In this document: positions 28,498 through 36,260 of the stretch, in pieces
Layout: the number at the start of each line of letters is the position of its first letter
Numbering within the stretch: the stretch's first letter is position 1
From: Rhizobium sp. L51/94
GTDB taxonomy: Bacteria > Pseudomonadota > Alphaproteobacteria > Rhizobiales > Rhizobiaceae
Length of the DNA stretch: 64,000 bases
Reading direction: 5' to 3'
Assembly: GCF_019355555.1 (NCBI RefSeq)
Contig: NZ_CP072141.1
Coordinates: forward strand, 1,978,001 to 2,042,000
Notes under the pieces: generated by a model
Told to the model about the DNA's origin: nothing
Database searches by the model: none
Seen by the model: the letters and a program-made list of their open reading frames with translations, nothing else
Made by a program: the position numbers and the translations under genes

Positions 28498-29509
28498 GGG
28501 GATGATCCCGATCGAAGATCGTCCGGACGATGTAGTTCGGCGACGTGTCGTCGCGGTAATAGTTGCGGGCAATCATCTCGGCCAGAATGCCGGTCGTGAC
28601 CATCTGCACGGAGGCCAACAGCAGCACGACGCCGACCATCAGCATCGGCCGGGTGCCGATATCGTTGCCCATGATGAATTTGTCGACGAACAGATAGGCC
28701 ATGATGACAAGCGCCAGCGCGCCGAAGCCGAGGCCGAGCGACCCGAAGAAATGGCCGGGACGGGCCTTGTAGCGCATGAAGAACATCACTGAAAGAAGGT
28801 CGAGGATGACCCGGAACGTCCGCGATATGCCGTATTTCGACTTGCCATGGGCGCGGGCATGGTGGCTGACGACCATTTCGCCGATCCGCGAACTCGGCAC
28901 CACGCTGGCGACCCAGGCCGGGATGAAGCGGTGCATCTCGCCCATCAGCTTGACCTGCTTGATGATCGCAGCCCGGTAGATCTTCAGGCTGCAGCCATAG
29001 TCGTGTATCTTGACGCCCGTCGTCCGGCCGATCAGGTAATTGGCGCACCATGACGGGATCTTGCGCAAAAGCAGTCCGTCCTGGCGATCCTTGCGCCAGC
29101 CGACGAGAAGATCGAGATCGCGGCGTTCCAGTTCGGCGACCATGGCAGGAATGTCTTTCGGATCGTTCTGCAGGTCGCCGTCCATCGTCGCGATCAGGCG
29201 GCCGGTGGCCGCGTCGATGCCGGCCTGCATCGCCGCCGTCTGGCCGAAATTCCGCTGCAGTTCGACAAGTCGCAGGATCAGGCCTTCCTGGCCCAGATAG
29301 CTCCGGGCGTTTACCAGCGTCGCATCCGTGCTGCCGTCATCGATCAGGATCAGTTCCCAGCGACCGGGGAAAATGGCCATCGACTGGGTGATACGCTCGA
29401 TCAGCGGGCCGACACTGTCTTCCTCGTTGAAAACAGGCACGACCAGCGAAAGCTCGACTGGATTGACGGTATCCGCGTGAAGCCGATTAGACTCTGCCGT
29501 TGTCTGCAA
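28490..29509 (-). CDS. GT2 polyprenyl-phosphate glycosyltransferase (ArnC/DPM1-like)
   Basis: This 339-residue enzyme has an N-terminal GT-A domain: VVPVFNEEDSV, the DDGSTD motif, and MDGDLQNDP with the metal-binding acidic residues. Two membrane helices follow at about 240-300. It should transfer a sugar from a nucleotide donor to a polyprenyl phosphate, making the donor for the ArnT-like enzyme encoded directly downstream. The start is an unusual TTG at 29509, supported by AGGAGA about 8 bases upstream; no ATG precedes the catalytic strand. The sugar is unknown. Confidence 0.85.
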   Translation of the reverse strand: MQTTAESNRLHADTVNPVELSLVVPVFNEEDSVGPLIERITQSMAIFPGRWELILIDDGSTDATLVNARSYLGQEGLILRLVELQRNFGQTAAMQAGIDAATGRLIATMDGDLQNDPKDIPAMVAELERRDLDLLVGWRKDRQDGLLLRKIPSWCANYLIGRTTGVKIHDYGCSLKIYRAAIIKQVKLMGEMHRFIPAWVASVVPSSRIGEMVVSHHARAHGKSKYGISRTFRVILDLLSVMFFMRYKARPGHFFGSLGLGFGALALVIMAYLFVDKFIMGNDIGTRPMLMVGVVLLLASVQMVTTGILAEMIARNYYRDDTSPNYIVRTIFDRDHPHA

Positions 29510-29598
29510 CGCTACTTTCTCCTAAAAGCCGCTATGATCGGTGGCCGGGCGAGCAAAGTTCGTGCCGTCAGCCAGAGCTCACACGGGTGCTTTCCTAC

Positions 29599-30570
29599 AT
29601 GAAGAGTCCAATGGTTGCCACCCGACAATCCTGGTTTATTCGAAACCGGATGACGCTGCTGACCCTGGGCGTCGTCTTGCTCTACGCGGCCTTCATAGAA
29701 TGGTTCTGGGGCTGGAGCGTCATCCTTGCAGAATGGGCAAAAGTTGGCGTCTTGCCGATCGTCGTCGCCCTCGCATTGCTGACCGGCACCTACTTCCTGC
29801 GGACGTGGCGTATCTACGACTATTTTCCCGTCGAGACGAAGGGTCACTTCTCAGCCCTTTTCCGAGTCACGCAGATCCACAACTTGCTCAACATCATGAT
29901 GCCGTTCCGCACCGGCGAAACCAGCTTTCCGCTTTTGATGCGCTCGGAATTCGGCATTCCACTGGTCCGCAGCACCGCGGCGTTGCTGGTCATGCGGTTG
30001 CTCGACCTCCACGCGCTACTCGCCGCCGCCGGCATGGGCCTCGCCGTAACATCACCGCATAAAGCCGTTGCCTGGTTGCTCTGGTGCTGTTTTCTGCTCT
30101 TGCCGGTCGCAGCCTTTGCCGTGCGCCGCCCGCTGGTCCGGTTCGCCGCGGAGGCGCTGCCTGCAAAGGCGCAGTCCGTCGTCCTCGAGATCGAAAGGGG
30201 ACTGCCCATAAACGCATCCGCTTTTGCACGGGCCTGGCTGATGACCATCGTCAACTGGCTGGTCAAGGTACTCGTGCTCGCCTGGGCACTCGGCCTTATG
30301 CAGGTCGTCCCGCTAGCGGCGAGTTTTGGCGGCGCTCTCGGTGGTGAGCTTTCATCCGTGCTGCCGGTGCACGCGCCGGGCGGCGTCGGCACCTATCCGG
30401 CGGGCATTACCGCCGGTGCGCTGGCCTTCGGTGCCCCCTCCGACACGGCGTCGCTCACCACGCTGGCGCAGGCAAGCATCAACGGCCATTTACTGGTGAT
30501 CGTTTCCGCACTCATCGGTACGGCGCTGGGACTGGCGATGTCGAAAGGCCGGGTCCAAAAGTCGGCCTGA
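29599..30570 (+). CDS. Flippase-like integral membrane protein (LPG synthase TM-region family)
   Basis: This 323-residue protein has about eight hydrophobic helices. It carries the motifs NIMMPFRTGE and PVHAPGGVGTYPAG that mark the lysylphosphatidylglycerol-synthase transmembrane / UPF0104 family. Members flip or help move lipids or lipid-linked sugars. It is divergent from the GT2 and ArnT-like genes, so it may flip their polyprenyl-linked sugar; this is inference. Start: ATG 29599 is used; ATG 29611 with GAAGAG upstream is an alternative, and the frame is open to 29500. It converges on amn. Confidence 0.72.
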   Translation: MKSPMVATRQSWFIRNRMTLLTLGVVLLYAAFIEWFWGWSVILAEWAKVGVLPIVVALALLTGTYFLRTWRIYDYFPVETKGHFSALFRVTQIHNLLNIMMPFRTGETSFPLLMRSEFGIPLVRSTAALLVMRLLDLHALLAAAGMGLAVTSPHKAVAWLLWCCFLLLPVAAFAVRRPLVRFAAEALPAKAQSVVLEIERGLPINASAFARAWLMTIVNWLVKVLVLAWALGLMQVVPLAASFGGALGGELSSVLPVHAPGGVGTYPAGITAGALAFGAPSDTASLTTLAQASINGHLLVIVSALIGTALGLAMSKGRVQKSA

Positions 30571-30617
30571 TGCCACCGCTCTCTCACCGCGTTGGCAAGA
30601 GGGCGGTGCGTGTGTTC

Positions 30618-32111
30618 CTACTGGAACGCCGTCTCGAAAAAGCTGCGTAGCTTGCGTGAATGCAGCGCTTCTGGCGGCATGGCAGCGAGCTTCTGGATGG
30701 CGCGGATGCCGATCTGCAGATGCTGGTTGACCTGCGTCCGATAGAAGGCGGTCGCCATTCCCGGTAGCTTCAGTTCGCCATGCAGCGGCTTGTCCGAGAC
30801 GCAGAGCAACGTGCCGTAGGGCACGCGGAAGCGAAATCCGTTGGCCGCAATCGTTGCCGATTCCATGTCGAGGGCGATGGCGCGGGCCTGCGATAGGCGC
30901 TTGACCGGCCCTGCCTGGTCGCGCAGTTCCCAGTTGCGGTTGTCGATGGTGCCGACCGTGCCGGTGCGCATGATCCGCTTCAGCTCGAAACCCTCGTAGC
31001 CGGTAATCTCGGCCACCGCTGCCTCCAGCGCCACCTGCACCTCGGCCAGCGCCGGGATCGGCACCCAGACGGGCAGGTCGTCGTCGAGCACATGGTCTTC
31101 ACGCATGTAGGCATGGGCAAGCACGTAGTCTCCGAGCCTCTGGCTGTTGCGCAGGCCGGCACAATGGCCGAGCATCAGCCAGGCATGCGGTCGAAGCACT
31201 GCGACGTGGTCGGTGATCGTCTTCGCGTTGGAGGGGCCGACGCCGATGTTGATCATGGTGATCCCGGCATGGCCCTTCTTCTTCAGATGGTAGGCCGGCA
31301 TCTGCGGTAGTCGCGGCGAAGCGATATCAGTATCCGGCGAGCTCGATCCGGCGTTGGTGATGATATTTCCCGGTTCGACGAAAGCTGTATAGCCTTCGCC
31401 GCCCTTGGCCATCAGGTCACGTGCCCAGGTGCAGAACTCGTCGATGTAGAACTGATAGTTGGTGAACAGCACGAAATTCTGGAAATGGGCCGCGCTGGTC
31501 GCCGTGTAGTGAGCGAGCCGCGCCAGCGAATAGTCGATGCGCTGGGCGGTGAACGGTGCCAGCGGCGAGGGCTGGCCCGGAGGCGGTATATATTCGCCAT
31601 TGGCGATCTCGTCGTCGGTCGTGTTCAGATCCGGCGTATCGAAAAGATCGCGCATCGGAATGTCGGCAAATGTCGCCGCCGATGCCTCTACGTGCGCTCC
31701 TTCGCCGATAGCGAAATGCAACGGGATCGGCGTCGTCGATTCGGACACGACAATCGGTACGTTGTGGCTGCGCATCAAAAGCGCCAGCTGCTCCGTCAGA
31801 TAATGCCGGAAAAGCACGGGCCTGGTGATCGTGGTGGTGTAGATGCCGGGCGCGGTGACGTGACCGTAGGACAGCCGCGAATCGACATGTCCGAAGCTGG
31901 TAGTCTCGATGCTCACCTGCGGATAGAAGGCCCGGAAGCGAGCAGAGATTGGCTCCCCCTCGGCAAGTTCGGCGAATTTGCCGATCAAGAAGGCCGTGTT
32001 CCTGTCGTAGAGCTCGGTCAGAGCATCGACAGCTTTGACCGGATCGTCAAAGGTAACGGGCGCGAAGGGTTCGGGTGAGGATACGTCCAGCGGAGAGAAT
32101 TTGTTGCTCAT
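30618..32111 (-). CDS. amn: AMP nucleosidase
   Basis: This 497-residue cytoplasmic enzyme hydrolyses AMP to adenine and ribose 5-phosphate, regulating the adenylate pool. The N-terminal regulatory domain (about 1-180) and the C-terminal phosphorylase-like domain (about 230-480) are both present. Conserved stretches include TTTITRPVLFRHYL, GVGPSNAKTITDHVAVLRPH and ALDMESATIAANGFRFRVPYGTLLCVSDKPLHG. Length agrees with E. coli Amn (about 484). A sigma70-type promoter sits so close to the ATG that the mRNA may be leaderless (see promoter entry). Confidence 0.93.
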   Translation of the reverse strand: MSNKFSPLDVSSPEPFAPVTFDDPVKAVDALTELYDRNTAFLIGKFAELAEGEPISARFRAFYPQVSIETTSFGHVDSRLSYGHVTAPGIYTTTITRPVLFRHYLTEQLALLMRSHNVPIVVSESTTPIPLHFAIGEGAHVEASAATFADIPMRDLFDTPDLNTTDDEIANGEYIPPPGQPSPLAPFTAQRIDYSLARLAHYTATSAAHFQNFVLFTNYQFYIDEFCTWARDLMAKGGEGYTAFVEPGNIITNAGSSSPDTDIASPRLPQMPAYHLKKKGHAGITMINIGVGPSNAKTITDHVAVLRPHAWLMLGHCAGLRNSQRLGDYVLAHAYMREDHVLDDDLPVWVPIPALAEVQVALEAAVAEITGYEGFELKRIMRTGTVGTIDNRNWELRDQAGPVKRLSQARAIALDMESATIAANGFRFRVPYGTLLCVSDKPLHGELKLPGMATAFYRTQVNQHLQIGIRAIQKLAAMPPEALHSRKLRSFFETAFQ

Positions 32112-32116
32112 GCGCC

Positions 32117-32144
32117 ATTATAGAGTGCTGTCTCCAACAAGCAA
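32117..32144 (-). promoter_or_regulatory. Predicted amn promoter
   Basis: On the minus strand TTGCTT and a perfect TATAAT are 16 bases apart. Only five bases separate TATAAT from the amn ATG, so the expected transcription start falls at or next to the A of the start codon. Confidence 0.45.
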
Positions 32145-32227
32145 ATGACGGCAACAGTGGCAGCCGGGATTTCCGCAGGATTTTTTTCCCCATCTGCGGC
32201 TCCGGGAAGATGCCAGCCCGCGACCCT

Positions 32228-32398
32228 TTACTGTACCGTCGAGCAATAAGAGCTTGTCGATTGCAGGCAGGTGAAGTTTGCGCCGAAGTGCGATTGCGAA
32301 CCGCTGCCCCCGCTGTGCAGGACGGCTGCCGAAAAGCTGATGGCGAAAACTGCGGAAACCAAAGTGATGATGGTGAAGCGCCGCGCCAGAATTGCCAT
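32228..32398 (-). CDS. Small exported or membrane-anchored protein with two Cys
   Basis: This 56-residue frame starts MAILARRFTIITLVSAVFAI, a basic N-terminus followed by a hydrophobic stretch that looks like a signal peptide or anchor. It ends in a short tail holding two Cys (CLQSTSSYC). ATG 32398 has GGGGGA about 9 bases upstream; ATG 32404 is an alternative start. The tail may form one disulfide outside the inner membrane. I do not recognise a family. It lies upstream of amn on the same strand with a 116-base gap. Confidence 0.45.
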   Translation of the reverse strand: MAILARRFTIITLVSAVFAISFSAAVLHSGGSGSQSHFGANFTCLQSTSSYCSTVQ

Positions 32399-32892
32399 GT
32401 CCATTTCCCCCGTTGTTGGAACGGATCGCCCTTGATCCTGACGCCTTTCTGCCACGGTTCGTCTGAACGGCGGCTGATACGGCGGTTCATCCGGCATTCA
32501 GCTTGCCGGGTCGGCCTCAATTCGCATCGCCAAGACGGTGAATTCAGGCAAATACGAGCCGGGAAAAATCACGCGCCAACAACCGCGGCTCGATTCAGGG
32601 TTAGCAAAGGGTTGATTTGCAGATCCTAATTTTTCGTAAAATGCCAGGCAAAGTCCTTAATTCGCAAGGCCTGCGATGTTTAACAAAATCCCAAGTTTAC
32701 CAAGCATTTGCACTTTGTTTGCATCAAATTAAGCAAGCATTTTAAGCGCTTTTTGAAGTCCTTATGCGATACTCAAATCATCAAACGAGCGGGGAAAACC
32801 CGCCACCCGGAAGGCCACCAAGCTGCGTTAGACGGCAAAGGCCCAACGGAAAACAGGGATTGCACTAACAGGCTGAAACAGGGACCGAACCG
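32399..32892. other. Low-GC divergent intergenic region
   Basis: These 494 bases between the small exported-protein gene and the Sel1 gene are AT-rich from about 32580 to 32780, with several TTAA-containing words. Frames of up to 67 codons here show no family signal. Divergent promoters are expected. A TTAA pair near 32730 has a 9-base spacer, not the 7 of CtrA sites. Confidence 0.35.
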
Positions 32893-33159
32893 ATGGCACG
32901 CTTTGAAATGACGACGTCTGAAATGGCCACCATGGGTGGCGAAAAAAATGCCGATATCTTTTGCGAAATGGGCCTGATGTACGCAACCGGCCGCGGTTGC
33001 GACATCGACCTGATCTCGGCCCACAAGTGGCTGAACATCGCTGCCATCAAGGGCTGCGACCGCGCCGCCGAGCTTCGCGCCGACGTCGCTGCCACGCTAA
33101 CGAAGATGCAACTGGCAGCAGCCCTTCGCTCCGCTCGCGAGTGGATGACCATGCACTGA
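32893..33159 (+). CDS. Small Sel1-repeat protein
   Basis: This 88-residue soluble protein contains one clear Sel1-like (TPR-related) repeat, FCEMGLMYATGRGCDIDLISAHKW, with LNIAAIKG continuing it. Sel1 repeats bind other proteins. CAGGGA precedes the ATG. A strong terminator follows at 33248. One repeat alone is short for the family, so it may act as a small adaptor. Function unknown. Confidence 0.75.
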   Translation: MARFEMTTSEMATMGGEKNADIFCEMGLMYATGRGCDIDLISAHKWLNIAAIKGCDRAAELRADVAATLTKMQLAAALRSAREWMTMH

Positions 33160-33247
33160 GGCAACGTCCTCAGACGATCATTACCAAGAACAATAACCTC
33201 GCAAAGAGGGGGAGCGTCAATGTCAAAAGGCAGACGCAACAGCGCGA

Positions 33248-33282
33248 CCGCGACCGGCCGGGACAAGGCCGGCGCGGTTTTT
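33248..33282 (+). terminator. Intrinsic terminator after the Sel1 gene
   Basis: An 11-bp GC stem with one bulged A (CCGCG-a-CCGGCC pairing GGCCGGCGCGG) and a 7-base loop is followed by TTTTT. It lies 88 bases after the Sel1 stop and just before the convergent aminotransferase gene. Confidence 0.75.
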
Positions 33283-33292
33283 GGCGCGATGA

Positions 33293-34405
33293 TTACCGGA
33301 GCGTCTGAAGGACCTGCGGCAGGGCCTGTTCGAAAAGGTCGAGATCGGCTTTCTGTCCGGCGCTGACGCGGACACACCGGTTGAGCGGCGCCACGCCGGG
33401 CATCCGGATAAACACGCCGTGATCGAGCAGCCCATCGACAACGGCCTTCGCGTAGACCGCATCGCGCCCACAGTCGATGGCAACGAAGTTGGTGGCCGAT
33501 GCCAGCGGCATAACGTCGTTGTCGCGCGCGATCATGGCGATCCGTTCCCGGGCGTCGTGGATCTTGCCGATGACCTCTTTAAGATAGCCCTGATCGTCCA
33601 GCGCGGTTAGCGCCCCGACGGTTGCCAGCCGGTTCATGCCGAAGTGATTGCGCAGCTTGTCAAACGCTGCCACGGTTTCGGGAACGCCGATCGCATAGCC
33701 GACCCGCGCGCCGGCAAGCCCGTAGGCCTTGGAGAAGGTGCGGGTACGCAGGACATTGGGCATGTCGATGAGGGACGCGATCGGTGGCAACGACGACGCC
33801 GGCGCAGTCTCGCTGTAGGCCTCGTCTAACACCAGCATGCAGGTCTCCGGCAAGGCCCTTGCGAAGGCGATGACGCTTTCCTGATCCCACCAGCTTCCCA
33901 TCGGATTGTCGGGGTTGGCAAGATAGACCAGCGGTGCATTCTCCCGCCGGACTGCATCGAGCAGTCCCTCAAGGTTCTCACGGTCGTCGAGATACGGGAC
34001 GGTGACGAGCCGACCGCCGAAACCGGCGACGTGGAAGTTGAAAGTCGGATAGCCGCCATGGGACGTCACCACCGGCGTGTTGGCGGAAACGATCATCCGG
34101 ACGATCAACCCGAGCAGCGAATCGACACCTTCGCCTATGGCAATGTTGGCGGAATTTATCCCGAGATGCGTTGCCAGCGCCGCCTTGAGGTCGAAATTTT
34201 CCGGGTCGTTATACTTCCAGATCTCGCCAGCTTCCCGGCGCATCGCCTCGATCACCCGCGGCGAAGGACCGAAGCCGCTTTCATTGGCGCCGATCCGGGC
34301 CTTGACAGCGACGCCGCGCTGCCGCTCCAGCGCTTCCGGCCCGACAAACGGCACGGTCGAGGGCAGGGCGCTGGTGAGCGGTGTAAAACGCGAAAAGACA
34401 GGCAT
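33293..34405 (-). CDS. HisC-like class I/II aminotransferase
   Basis: This 370-residue PLP enzyme is of the histidinol-phosphate aminotransferase group. Key residues seen are Asn167 in NPDNPMG, Asp194 and Tyr197 in VLDEAY, the PLP Lys226 in RTFSKAYGLAG, and a C-terminal Arg in NRCVRVSAG. ATG 34405 is chosen; the frame is open to 34471 but those residues are not family-like. It is not next to other his genes, so it may act on phenylalanine, tyrosine or another amino acid instead of histidinol phosphate. Confidence 0.82.
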   Translation of the reverse strand: MPVFSRFTPLTSALPSTVPFVGPEALERQRGVAVKARIGANESGFGPSPRVIEAMRREAGEIWKYNDPENFDLKAALATHLGINSANIAIGEGVDSLLGLIVRMIVSANTPVVTSHGGYPTFNFHVAGFGGRLVTVPYLDDRENLEGLLDAVRRENAPLVYLANPDNPMGSWWDQESVIAFARALPETCMLVLDEAYSETAPASSLPPIASLIDMPNVLRTRTFSKAYGLAGARVGYAIGVPETVAAFDKLRNHFGMNRLATVGALTALDDQGYLKEVIGKIHDARERIAMIARDNDVMPLASATNFVAIDCGRDAVYAKAVVDGLLDHGVFIRMPGVAPLNRCVRVSAGQKADLDLFEQALPQVLQTLR

Positions 34406-34489
34406 GCTGGTGATTTCCCGGCGAAGCGATTGCAGTCGCCCGCACCATAAGCGCTTGTTGCCGGGTTTCAAGAGACGAGGCGGCTGGCG

Positions 34490-34876
34490 TCAGCGACGCA
34501 TGGACCTTGCGGCATTGGCTTCGCGGTTGCCGATCATGAAGTCGGCACGTACCACCAGCCTCAATGTCTCGGGCGTCAGGAAGTTGATGAACCGGACGCC
34601 GATCCGGTCGCCATGCCGGTAGGTCTCGGCGCAGCCGATGCGATAGGCGAGACCGAGGATGTTGAGGTAGTAATGTTGCGGCAGGCCCGCAGTGCTGCCG
34701 ACAAGGAAGGTCGCGCCGCCCTGCGAGATATCGATGATCTCGGCACTGCGCATCGAGACCCCGGTAAGGCAGGGTTTGACGGCGATAAGTCGTGCCGGCC
34801 GCTGGACGAAAAAGCGCTCGAAGCTCCGCTCGTAGACCTCGGATTTGACGGACGCCAGATGCGTTGAGCGAAGCAT
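34490..34876 (-). CDS. PilZ-domain protein
   Basis: This 128-residue protein is a single PilZ domain, the c-di-GMP receptor fold. The RxxR-type arm is seen in FVQRPARLIAV and the DxSxxG motif in IIDISQGGATF, so nucleotide binding is plausible. ATG 34876 has GGGGA 6-10 bases upstream. PilZ proteins control motility, polysaccharide or attachment by binding partner proteins. A second, altered PilZ-like gene lies about 0.9 kb away. Confidence 0.75.
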   Translation of the reverse strand: MLRSTHLASVKSEVYERSFERFFVQRPARLIAVKPCLTGVSMRSAEIIDISQGGATFLVGSTAGLPQHYYLNILGLAYRIGCAETYRHGDRIGVRFINFLTPETLRLVVRADFMIGNREANAARSMRR

Positions 34877-35010
34877 GTTATTCCCCGGACGGTGGCTTAC
34901 CGAAATCATCTCGGTTTAAGACACAAGCGTCGCACGAAGGCTTTGCGCATTCGTCAATCATATGGATGGCATTTTAGTAATCTGACATTTAGCTGCCAGA
35001 TGAGTCGATT

Positions 35011-35415
35011 TCAGGAGAAATACCGCGCGACCGCATATCCGCCGCCCGCGGTGGCAGCCGTGACAACGGTACCCCAGGCCATGTCGACGACGCTGACCAT
35101 GACGGGCCAGTTCTTCAACGTCGAAAGGTTGGTGATATCGTAGGTCCCGTAAGCTGCAAGGCCAAGCACGGCGCCAAACAGCAGAGCCCGCGTCAACGAA
35201 CCGGCACCAACCGCAGGCATCACTGCGAGCATGACGACGGCAACGGTGAAAAACAGGTAGAAAAGTGCTGCGATCCCGAAATTCGGCTGAGGCAGCATCA
35301 GGTCGCCTAACTGGTCGCGATAGAAGGTGCGCGCCACAAGCCCGAGCCAAGCGGCATCGAGAACAAGCAGCGTCACGAGACAACCTGCGTAGGCGGTAAG
35401 CGCTGTCTTGATCAT
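35011..35415 (-). CDS. DUF2177 membrane protein
   Basis: This 134-residue protein has four hydrophobic helices. The family signature is visible in LDAAWLGLVARTFYRDQLGDLM near the start and AYGTYDITNLSTLKNWP in the middle. It is an inner-membrane protein of unknown function. It stands alone on the minus strand between the two PilZ-type genes. Confidence 0.85.
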   Translation of the reverse strand: MIKTALTAYAGCLVTLLVLDAAWLGLVARTFYRDQLGDLMLPQPNFGIAALFYLFFTVAVVMLAVMPAVGAGSLTRALLFGAVLGLAAYGTYDITNLSTLKNWPVMVSVVDMAWGTVVTAATAGGGYAVARYFS

Positions 35416-35540
35416 GGGTCGAGCTCCTTTTTCAAAAAGTCCTACGCCGTTCGGCGACGGTCGGATTACCTTTCGTCAAATGATATTCGAACCGTGTGGG
35501 CAATTGGGCGTTGTATGTGGGACGATATTGCACGGATTCT

Positions 35541-35692
35541 TCGGGCGTAAGGTCCGCCCTGACGGAATGCTGCAGAAGTCAGGCGTAAAATTCAGTGACC
35601 GATTTCCCGGTCGGCAAAGCCTAGCGCCGAGTGGCTGCTGCTATGTCATCAGGGGAAGGAGAAGCGCGGGGCGGCGGCCCCGCGCTTCTTTG
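35541..35692 (+). ncRNA. Candidate small RNA
   Basis: This is a gene-free stretch ending in a strong plus-strand terminator. Before it are three small stems: GGGCG/CGCCC (35543-35559), CCTGAC/GTCAGG (35558-35583, competing with the first) and GACCG/CGGTC (35597-35612). No + strand coding gene precedes the terminator, so an independent short RNA would explain it. No promoter could be placed with confidence and the 5' end is a guess. The terminator could instead serve the minus-strand PilZ-like gene. Confidence 0.3.
35660..35692 (+). terminator. Strong intrinsic terminator in a gene-free interval
   Basis: A 12-bp perfect stem (AGAAGCGCGGGG/CCCCGCGCTTCT, 6-base loop) is followed on the plus strand by TTTGATT. 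On the minus strand the hairpin is followed by CCTTCCCC, so plus-strand use is favoured. Confidence 0.7.
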
Positions 35693-35740
35693 ATTCGGGC
35701 CGTCGGGTCGAGACGCACGCAGGTGAGCCGCTTTCACGTC

Positions 35741-36088
35741 CTAGACGCCGACCTCGAAGTTCAAACGCAAGACATGATGTAGAAACTCGGCATTGATCAG
35801 CATGTTGAAGCTGACGATGACCCGCGAACCCTCACGTTTGACGAGGGTGCAGCCGATCTCGTCGCGAATGCCGAGGATCTCGAGGAAAAAGTGATTGGGC
35901 AGATCGTGGCCGGTGCCCACCTCGAGCGTGGCGCCGGATTGCGACATGATCTTGATCATGCAGTCCGTTTGTACGCTCGTGCTGAGATGATGGCCCACGA
36001 AGATGATTTTGCCGGGTCTATCGACAACGAATTCCTGAAGCGCGGGCTGCTGGTCAGTGTTCGTCATGAGGTGCATCTGAAGGGGCAT
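35741..36088 (-). CDS. PilZ-like protein with degenerate c-di-GMP motifs
   Basis: This 115-residue protein resembles the other PilZ gene over its whole length (VDRPGKIIFV ... IKIMSQSGATLEV ... FFLEILGIRDEIGCTLVKREGSRVIVSF). The arm Arg pair reads R..K and the DxSxxG motif reads MSQSG with the Asp lost, so c-di-GMP binding is doubtful. ATG 36088 has GGAGGG 6-11 bases upstream; the frame runs open to 36190. It may be a non-binding partner or a divergent receptor. Confidence 0.6.
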   Translation of the reverse strand: MPLQMHLMTNTDQQPALQEFVVDRPGKIIFVGHHLSTSVQTDCMIKIMSQSGATLEVGTGHDLPNHFFLEILGIRDEIGCTLVKREGSRVIVSFNMLINAEFLHHVLRLNFEVGV

Positions 36089-36260
36089 GTTGCCCTCCGC
36101 TGGTTGAATGATGTCAGAATAGAACGCTTCGCTTGATGAAGATTTAAGAGACTCCTTAAAAAACAAAGCATGTGTGCAAATAAGCCGCAAATGCTCGTTG
36201 CCTGGGCATTCTCGGGCCGGGATATACGCCCCCGGCGCCCTCTCTCCGTATCCGCTACTC

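Noticed and set aside
30571..30617. Hairpin between the flippase-like gene and amn
   Set aside because: The inverted repeat (CACCGC/GCGGTG) is interrupted and has no T-run; too weak to list as a terminator.
33220..33366. A 48-codon frame with a strong Shine-Dalgarno after the Sel1 gene
   Set aside because: It runs through an intrinsic terminator and into the 3' end of the aminotransferase gene on the other strand; coding seems unlikely though not excluded.
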